Below are positions 5,294-9,123 of a stretch of DNA of 9,123 nucleotides, piece after piece. Made by a program: the position numbers and the translations under genes. Source of the DNA: Candidatus Falkowbacteria bacterium RIFOXYC2_FULL_48_21 (GTDB lineage Bacteria; Patescibacteriota; Patescibacteriia; UBA11705; JABHMO01); the NCBI GenBank assembly GCA_001778275.1, contig MFGM01000037.1, positions 1 through 9,123 on the forward strand, read 5' to 3'. How positions within the stretch are numbered: the stretch's first letter is position 1; each line of letters starts with the position of its first letter. Under the pieces are notes generated by a model. The model was not told the origin of the DNA, did no database searches, and saw only the letters and a list, made by a program, of their open reading frames with translations.

Positions 5294-6883
5294 ATGCAAA
5301 AACCGCTCTCATCACTTTGGCTCGTTGAACTGAACAAGCGAGTTAAAGAAAACAAAATTTATCAAACAGCAAAACGATCCGATTCAAACATCAATCTATT
5401 CGGTCATATTTTATTTTCTTTCATTCTGGTTATTTTCGTATCAAGCGGCCTGCGGCTTCTCGAAGGCGCGTTGACCAAAGAAAGCGGCGCCCTATCGATG
5501 AATAGCGCTTTGGCCGCGGAACTGTCGGACAAAGCCGCGCTCACCTTTCAATCACATTCCAGCATTAACATAAAACCGAACGAAGCCATCACCGCCACTC
5601 TCACATTTAAAAACACCGGCACCACCACCTGGACGCAAAAGTCTGTTTACTTGAAATCACTAAGCACAGCGCTTACTTTCAAACATAAATTCTGGCCGGA
5701 TCCATACTTGCCGGCCAAGTTGCAAAAAACATCCGTGGCACCGGGAGAAACCGGCACATTTAAATTCGCGTTGCAATCACCAAGTAAATATAATTCATAC
5801 ACCGGCGAATTTGTCTTGGTGAACAACAACATGATGATCGCCGGCGGGGAAGTGGCCATCACGATGAACGTGGTGGAAGATCCGTCCAAAGTCAACCAAC
5901 CGGCTCCGGCAGTCACGCCTGAACCGGCCGCACCGGCTCCAGCACTAAATGTATGTAATTTAAAATTAAACATCGCCGGCCTCACCACCGGACTTGACAA
6001 TGTTTCTTGTGTTGAAAAATTCAGCATCAACAATCAAGGCCCAAACATCCGCGTAGGTATTTTTAACACAGAAAACGCCATCACCATCAAAAGCTCCGCC
6101 GCCTGGCAAGTTTACGACAAAGCGGAAATGCTCCTCGCGTCCGTGCCGGCGGAACAAGCGGTGACTTTTTTCTATATCAAATCAAAAGGCGAATATGCTT
6201 TCGACTTTATCGATCGCACGGTCAGGACTTCATCGGATTTAAACATAAAAAATTTCGGCCGGGGTATTTTTTCGATTGTTGGCTACAACGATATTCCGAC
6301 ATGGAACAAGACGATTAACTACAATCAATTTAAGGGCGACCTGAAAGTTTCATACTACGCACCAAAGGGGCGCGTCTGGTTAATCAACACGTTGCCGCTC
6401 GAAGAATACTTGAAGGGAATAAAGGAAACATCCGAAGAAAACCCCCTCGAATACCAGCGCGCCATGACCATTGCCGCGCGCACCTACGCCCTTTATCACG
6501 TAAATAAGTTTGCCGTTGAAAACAGCCCGTTTGATGTTTACAACGACGAGCGCGATCAGGTTTACAAAGGTTACGTTGCCGAACAAATCATGCCGAAGCA
6601 GGTCGGCGCGGTGGCCGACACAAACGGCGTGGTTTTAACATATGATACTGGCGTAATTATCGCCTTCTACTCCGCGCGCAGCGGCGGGCAGACCGTTGAC
6701 TCGAAGAAATATCCGTATCTGAAGTCAGTGGAAACTCCCTACACAAAAAACAAGACCCAATACGGTCATGGCGTAGGCATTGACCAGCAAGATGCGAAAG
6801 CGCGAGCGGAAAAACTGGGCTGGACGTATGATCGGATTTTGAAATACTATTATTCGGGAATTAATATTGAAAAAATTTATTGA
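5294..6883 (+). CDS. Membrane-anchored NBR1-type Ig + SpoIID/LytB domain protein (529 aa)
   Basis: Residues about 36-55 (LFGHILFSFILVIFVSSGLRLL) are one TM or signal-anchor segment, so the bulk should be outside the cytoplasm. Residues about 82-194 form an Ig-like domain of the NBR1 type, with the conserved NTGTTTW, VAPGETGTFKF and YTGEFVLV strands. A Pro/Ala linker (201-218) follows. Residues about 250-529 are a SpoIID/LytB domain: LPLEEYLKG (367-375), AARTYAL (394-400), FYSARSGGQT (458-467) and GHGVGIDQ (491-498). SpoIID enzymes are lytic transglycosylases acting on peptidoglycan; here the role is presumably envelope remodelling, not sporulation. The usual VPSEMP segment is replaced by KETSEENP and is two residues shorter, so the catalytic Glu is uncertain (E378 is a candidate). 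I chose ATG 5294 over the TTG at 5237, because 5237-5293 reads as CT-rich repeat. No ribosome-binding site is visible. Confidence 0.9.
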   Translation: MQKPLSSLWLVELNKRVKENKIYQTAKRSDSNINLFGHILFSFILVIFVSSGLRLLEGALTKESGALSMNSALAAELSDKAALTFQSHSSINIKPNEAITATLTFKNTGTTTWTQKSVYLKSLSTALTFKHKFWPDPYLPAKLQKTSVAPGETGTFKFALQSPSKYNSYTGEFVLVNNNMMIAGGEVAITMNVVEDPSKVNQPAPAVTPEPAAPAPALNVCNLKLNIAGLTTGLDNVSCVEKFSINNQGPNIRVGIFNTENAITIKSSAAWQVYDKAEMLLASVPAEQAVTFFYIKSKGEYAFDFIDRTVRTSSDLNIKNFGRGIFSIVGYNDIPTWNKTINYNQFKGDLKVSYYAPKGRVWLINTLPLEEYLKGIKETSEENPLEYQRAMTIAARTYALYHVNKFAVENSPFDVYNDERDQVYKGYVAEQIMPKQVGAVADTNGVVLTYDTGVIIAFYSARSGGQTVDSKKYPYLKSVETPYTKNKTQYGHGVGIDQQDAKARAEKLGWTYDRILKYYYSGINIEKIY

Positions 6884-6901
6884 TACGAAATTCGAATCTT
6901 C

Positions 6902-6981
6902 ACGAATGTACCAATTATCACAGAACGGGGTTCCATGATAATTCGTACATTCGTACCATTCGTACGTTCGTACGTTCGTAC
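6902..6981. repeat. Inverted repeat with five 8-nt RTTCGTAC units
   Basis: 6902-6920 and 6936-6954 are inverted copies matching at 18 of 19 positions, with a smaller stem inside the loop (GAAC at 6923-6926, GTTC at 6930-6933). The right arm runs into ATTCGTAC, ATTCGTACC, ATTCGTAC, GTTCGTAC, GTTCGTAC (6941-6981). No T-run follows, so it is not a typical terminator. It lies between the SpoIID-like stop (6883) and the next start (6998). Confidence 0.8.
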
Positions 6982-6997
6982 TTACAAATTTTCAATT

Positions 6998-7339
6998 ATG
7001 AAAGAAATTCCCGCCACAAAAGAAAAACCTCGCTTTAAGTCACCCGAAGAAAAATTTAAACGGGAAATCGACTCGCATTTTTCGCTTTGGGTGGGGCTGA
7101 TTGACGACGCCCCGATAAGTACGAACAACAAAGAAAAAATGAAACGGTACCTAACCGAATTTAAAGATAACACGTTAAAACTAAAAGAATGGGACACCGA
7201 AAAGTTTATCCAAAATTGTTACCTGGCGATTCGCGGTATCTTGAGCTTGGTTGATTTGGACTCGGAGACGGACGAAGCAAAAGCGTTGTTCTACAACCTT
7301 CGCGACGATCTTTGGGATTTGGAGAAGGAAATGCGTTAA
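6998..7339 (+). CDS. Small charged helical protein of unknown function (113 aa)
   Basis: I do not recognise the family. The start at 6998 (MKEIPATKEKPRFKSPEEKF) is preferred over the ATG at 6935, whose extra 21 residues come from the RTTCGTAC repeat. The protein is predominantly helical and highly charged, with segments KMKRYLTEFKDNTLKLKEWD and FYNLRDDLWDLEKEMR. It has no TM segment, signal peptide or metal-binding motif and is probably cytoplasmic. It follows the SpoIID-like gene by 114 nt with no promoter of quality between, so co-transcription is likely. The strong hairpin at 6902-6954 would sit in the joint mRNA. No ribosome-binding site is visible. Confidence 0.7.
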   Translation: MKEIPATKEKPRFKSPEEKFKREIDSHFSLWVGLIDDAPISTNNKEKMKRYLTEFKDNTLKLKEWDTEKFIQNCYLAIRGILSLVDLDSETDEAKALFYNLRDDLWDLEKEMR

Positions 7340-7346
7340 ACATTTG

Positions 7347-7422
7347 GTGATTCGATGTGACTTGATGAATGCTTGCAAACAAAGGCCTTGCAATCAATCA
7401 TCATTTCATCTCGTATGAAATG
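7347..7422. repeat. Imperfect inverted repeats 3' of the small helical protein gene
   Basis: GATGAATGCTTGCAA (7364-7378) and TTGCAATCAATCATC (7388-7402) are inverted copies at 13 of 15 positions. The left side is again roughly 8-nt repetitive (GTGATTCG, ATGTGACTT, GATGAATG). A second hairpin, CATTTCAT (7402-7409) with ATGAAATG (7415-7422), follows and leads into eight A. Confidence 0.6.
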
Positions 7423-7434
7423 AAAAAAAATCAC

Positions 7435-7452
7435 AAAAACCCCCAGCGGGGG
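7435..7452 (-). terminator. Minus-strand intrinsic terminator
   Basis: CCCCC (7440-7444) and GGGGG (7448-7452) form a 5-bp stem with a 3-nt loop. Read on the minus strand it is followed by five T (plus-strand A at 7435-7439) and, further on, another T-run. It implies a minus-strand transcript arriving from the right, either read-through from the ruvB group or a short RNA from 7453-7690. Confidence 0.5.
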
Positions 7453-7499
7453 ACAAACAATCAAAATAGAAAAACGATTCGCTTGCAACATCAGCGATG

Positions 7500-7690
7500 A
7501 AAAACTTTCCGGAACGCGTGTGTTCCGGTCGCAAACAAAGAGTGGCGCTTGTTCCTTTTACAATCAAAACACCAAAGTAAAGACGCAATCCCTCGACTCT
7601 GCTCGGGATAATGTTGCGTTTCTACAGAACAGGCAATCCTCCTTCGCCCTATGGGCTTCGGAGGATACGCCTACGGCGTAAAACAAAAAC
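7500..7690. other. Gene-free stretch packed with palindromes
   Basis: Four perfect or near-perfect hairpins follow each other. CCGGAAC (7509-7515) pairs with GTTCCGG (7522-7528). ACGCAA (7583-7588) pairs with TTGCGT (7614-7619) around a smaller inner stem. ATCCTCC (7636-7642) pairs with GGAGGAT (7660-7666), with GCCC/GGGC inside. TACGCC (7666-7671) pairs with GGCGTA (7675-7680). I see no convincing coding region. It could be a cluster of palindromic intergenic repeats or a structured RNA on either strand. Confidence 0.5.
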
Positions 7691-7720
7691 AAAAAATAGG
7701 GTTCACCCCTATTTTTTTTT
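7691..7720. terminator. Strong bidirectional terminator
   Basis: AAAAAATAGGG (7691-7701) pairs with CCCTATTTTTT (7707-7717) around a 5-nt loop. Nine T run on the plus strand (7712-7720). On the minus strand the stem ends in T and is followed by GTTTTTGTTT. On the minus strand it would end the ruvB group; on the plus strand it would catch transcripts from the left. Confidence 0.85.
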
Positions 7721-7744
7721 CAAAAACTTCGTTCTGTGGCTACA

Positions 7745-7811
7745 ACTTTGGACTTTGGACTTTGGACTTTGCACTTTGCACTTTGCACTTTGCACTTTGG
7801 ACTTTGGACTT
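7745..7811. repeat. Perfect heptamer tandem array ACTTTGS x 9
   Basis: Nine contiguous 7-nt units at 7745-7807: ACTTTGG three times, ACTTTGC four times, ACTTTGG twice, then a partial ACTT. The only variation is G or C at position 7, grouped in blocks. It lies 8 nt beyond the stop of the PH-domain gene, in its 3' untranslated region on the minus strand. A period of 7 would break any reading frame. Confidence 0.95.
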
Positions 7812-7815
7812 GCGC

Positions 7816-8376
7816 TTATAACTCCCGCTCTTCTACCGGCATCGTATGCCCCATCTTGTTATATTCCGTCACCAAATTACTAATCCGCCGCGCCACCTCA
7901 TCGGCAAACGGAACCTGCTTGAAAATAAACCGCTCCGTTTCACCGGCCGTTTGGATATGCACATCGCCGTAATTAAGCATCGTGGCCCAAAATCCTTTTA
8001 CTTCCGACGTAATATCCTGCATCCGCCCCAATTCCTTTTCTGAAATCACGCGCGCGAAAAGTCCGCGCTGTTCGATGCTGATGACGCGCTGATTGGTCAC
8101 AATCCAAACGTCAAGGAAGTAATCTATGAAATTGGCAAACGTATAGAGGATCACAAACAAATAAAACGCACTGATCATCAGCGTGGTCAGGGCGAGCGAC
8201 ACTTCCGAGCTTAAGAAGTCGGTATAATTCAAAACGACGACATAAAAAAACACCGGAATCGACGCCATGCACAAAAATATGGCTACGATTTTAAGCACCA
8301 CAACCCAATGACGACGCAAAAACATGAGCACGTATTCGTTGGGTTTTTGGTTGGGGAAATGACGGCGGGAGTACAT
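7816..8376 (-). CDS. Bacterial PH-domain (YdbS-like) membrane protein (186 aa)
   Basis: Two TM segments (about residues 25-49 and 60-83) are followed by a C-terminal bacterial PH domain (bPH_2 type, about 88-168). Its typical beginning is DVWIVTNQRVISIEQRGLFA, and later come MQDITSEVKGF, YGDVHIQTAGE and FKQVPFADEVARRI. The N-terminus QKPNEYVLMFLRRHW is the usual lead-in of this family. The PH domain would face the cytoplasm, and the biochemical role is not established. The start is the ATG at 8374-8376; no Shine-Dalgarno is visible, and the upstream sequence is heptamer repeat. It is the last gene of the minus-strand group after ruvB and the 83-aa protein, and is followed by the ACTTTGS array and the terminator at 7691-7720. 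Confidence 0.88.
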   Translation of the reverse strand: MYSRRHFPNQKPNEYVLMFLRRHWVVVLKIVAIFLCMASIPVFFYVVVLNYTDFLSSEVSLALTTLMISAFYLFVILYTFANFIDYFLDVWIVTNQRVISIEQRGLFARVISEKELGRMQDITSEVKGFWATMLNYGDVHIQTAGETERFIFKQVPFADEVARRISNLVTEYNKMGHTMPVEEREL

Positions 8377-8377
8377 A

Positions 8378-8475
8378 ACGAAAAGTTAAAAGTCAAAAGG
8401 GCAAAGTCTAAAGTTATAAACGCAAACGAATCTCTGAACCGGTTTACTTTTACTCTAACTTTACACTTTGCACTA
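8378..8475. repeat. Inverted heptamer repeat between the 83-aa gene and the PH-domain gene
   Basis: The left arm has units such as AAAAGTT, AAAAGTC, CAAAGTC, TAAAGTT. The right arm is the reverse orientation. GCAAAGTCTAAAGTTA (8401-8416) and TAACTTTACACTTTGC (8456-8471) are inverted copies at 15 of 16 positions. No gene lies in this 109-nt gap. Confidence 0.8.
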
Positions 8476-8485
8476 CGCTTTGTGA

Positions 8486-8737
8486 TTAAAACAGCAATGA
8501 GTTCGGGTTCACTTCCAAAATCTGAAACATGGCCGTCCAATCAACCTGCGCGATGTAAAAATAAGAAACAAACAACGCCAGCACGGTGGCAACGATATAA
8601 GCAACCGTTAAAAAATAGGCCCAGAAGCTGACAAAACCGAATTTCAGCATGTGAAAAAGATTGAAGAAGGTGAAAAACAAAAAACCGGCAACGTAAATTA
8701 TGTAGGCGAAGAGAAATGTTGATAGTGGTAATCCCAT
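8486..8737 (-). CDS. Small two-TM membrane protein of unknown function (83 aa)
   Basis: Almost the whole protein is hydrophobic. TM segments lie at about residues 8-30 (LFAYIIYVAGFLFFTFFNLF) and 36-62 (VSFWAYFLTVAYIVATVLAL). A short polar tail (QVDWTAMFQILEVNPNSLLF) follows. I do not recognise a family. It lies between ruvB and the PH-domain gene on the same strand and is probably in one transcript with them. It may form a membrane complex with the PH-domain protein (inference from position only). No ribosome-binding site precedes the ATG at 8735-8737. The TAA at 8486-8488 gives a clean end. Confidence 0.75.
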   Translation of the reverse strand: MGLPLSTFLFAYIIYVAGFLFFTFFNLFHMLKFGFVSFWAYFLTVAYIVATVLALFVSYFYIAQVDWTAMFQILEVNPNSLLF

Positions 8738-8747
8738 AACGGCAGAG

Positions 8748-8920
8748 TCAAAAGTCTAAAGTTAAAAGTCTAAAGTCATGAAGCGCAAGTCCAAAGTTAA
8801 AAGTTCAGAGTCGAGCACACAAAGCGCAAGATTAATCTGCAAATTGCATTTTCGACTTTAGACTTTGCACTTGCGCCTTTGCATCCGGACTTTTAACTTT
8901 TACCTCCAGACTTTAGATTT
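8748..8920. repeat. Large inverted heptamer repeat between ruvB and the 83-aa gene
   Basis: The left side (about 8748-8810) is built of units AAAAGTC, TAAAGTT, TAAAGTC, CAAAGTT. The right side (about 8853-8919) has the reverse orientation (GACTTTA, GACTTTG, CACTTGC, GACTTTT). GCGCAAGTCCAAAGT (8783-8797) and ACTTTGCACTTGCGC (8862-8876) match as inverted copies at 14 of 15. The spacer between the arms holds the small palindrome GATTAATC (8830-8837). No gene or terminator is seen in this gap. Confidence 0.8.
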
Positions 8921-8924
8921 GCGA

Positions 8925-9123
8925 TTACAACAGGCGCTCCGGTTTTTTCACGCCCAAATGCTGATACGCCTTGTCTGTAACTATTCTACCACGACTGGTG
9001 CGATTGATAAAGCCGAGTTGGAGCAAGTATGGTTCATAAACATCTTCCACCGCGTCCATTTCTTCAGATGTCGCCGCCGCGATTGTGTTCAAACCGACCG
9101 GCCCGCCGCCAAACTTTTCAATG
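8925..9123 (-). CDS. ruvB: Holliday junction ATP-dependent helicase RuvB, C-terminal end
   Basis: The reverse complement from 9122 reads IEKFGGGPVGLNTIAAATSE, then a helix containing EDVYEPYLLQLGFINRT, then SRGRIVTDKAYQHLGV, and ends KKPERLL-stop. This is the C-terminal winged-helix DNA-binding domain of RuvB: GGPVGLxTIAA, the EPYLLQ-GF-RT-RGR core, and the A(Y)xHLG end. Sixty-five residues are visible. The AAA+ motor domain lies outside the window to the right. RuvB hexamers drive branch migration of Holliday junctions with RuvA. The stop is the TAA whose complement is 8925-8927. The gene leads the minus-strand group that continues with two small membrane-protein genes. Confidence 0.95.
   Translation of the reverse strand, partial: IEKFGGGPVGLNTIAAATSEEMDAVEDVYEPYLLQLGFINRTSRGRIVTDKAYQHLGVKKPERLL

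Noticed and set aside
5294..6883. Evidence for sporulation
   Set aside because: SpoIID/LytB domains occur widely in non-sporulating bacteria, and no other sporulation gene is present.
6935..6997. ATG start extending the 113-aa protein by 21 residues
   Set aside because: The extension is a translation of the RTTCGTAC repeat and one hairpin arm.
7406..7588. 60-codon minus-strand ORF
   Set aside because: It reads through the terminator hairpin and other palindromes, has no ribosome-binding site, and shows no family features.
7745..7811. CRISPR array
   Set aside because: The units are 7 nt and contiguous, with no spacers; there are no cas genes.
8308..8631. 107-codon plus-strand ORF
   Set aside because: Antisense to two membrane-protein genes and translates the heptamer repeat between them.

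Overview
The window looks like a piece of a Candidatus Patescibacteria (CPR, Parcubacteria-like) chromosome. This is inference from the gene set and style: a SpoIID/LytB protein carrying an NBR1-type Ig domain, a bacterial-PH (YdbS-like) membrane protein in line with ruvB, short genes, many starts without a Shine-Dalgarno, and intergenic gaps full of short-period repeats. The code is standard bacterial: stops are TAA, with TGA ending the SpoIID-like gene. No tRNA, rRNA, CRISPR array or transposase was seen.

Layout from left to right. (1) The 3' part of a deoxynucleoside kinase (+) converges on a coiled-coil protein of unknown function (-), with a shared terminator between them. (2) A divergent promoter pair (1553-1581 minus, 1651-1678 plus) drives the coiled-coil gene and a 93-aa single-TM small protein. 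(3) A VIT + von Willebrand A protein of 758 aa (2285-4561) is flanked on both sides by copies of one intergenic cassette: terminator, heptamer inverted repeat, TTGACT promoter. (4) The second cassette copy ends in a near-consensus promoter (4821-4849). It is followed by a 15-bp terminator-like hairpin, a long imperfect inverted repeat, and then a short gene at 5008-5166. That gene encodes a free-standing NrdD-type glycyl-radical domain of 52 aa. (5) Next are a membrane-anchored NBR1-Ig/SpoIID protein (5294-6883) and a small acidic helical protein (6998-7339). (6) A 476-nt gap holds palindromes and terminators. (7) A minus-strand group closes the window: ruvB (C-terminal end only), an 83-aa two-TM protein, and the PH-domain membrane protein.

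How the genes may fit together. The kinase and the glycyl-radical domain both belong to deoxynucleotide supply. The SpoIID-like protein is an envelope or peptidoglycan protein. RuvB is recombination, and its two membrane-protein neighbours are probably co-transcribed with it. The VIT/vWA protein is an isolated, strongly expressed-looking gene with no secretion signal and no recognised partner.

The main unusual theme is that nearly every gap contains a different 7- or 8-nt degenerate tandem repeat, and most of these fold back into a long inverted repeat. They recall the heptanucleotide STRR elements of cyanobacteria in style. The other items most worth following are the isolated glycyl-radical domain with its structured leader and the duplicated cassette around the vWA gene.
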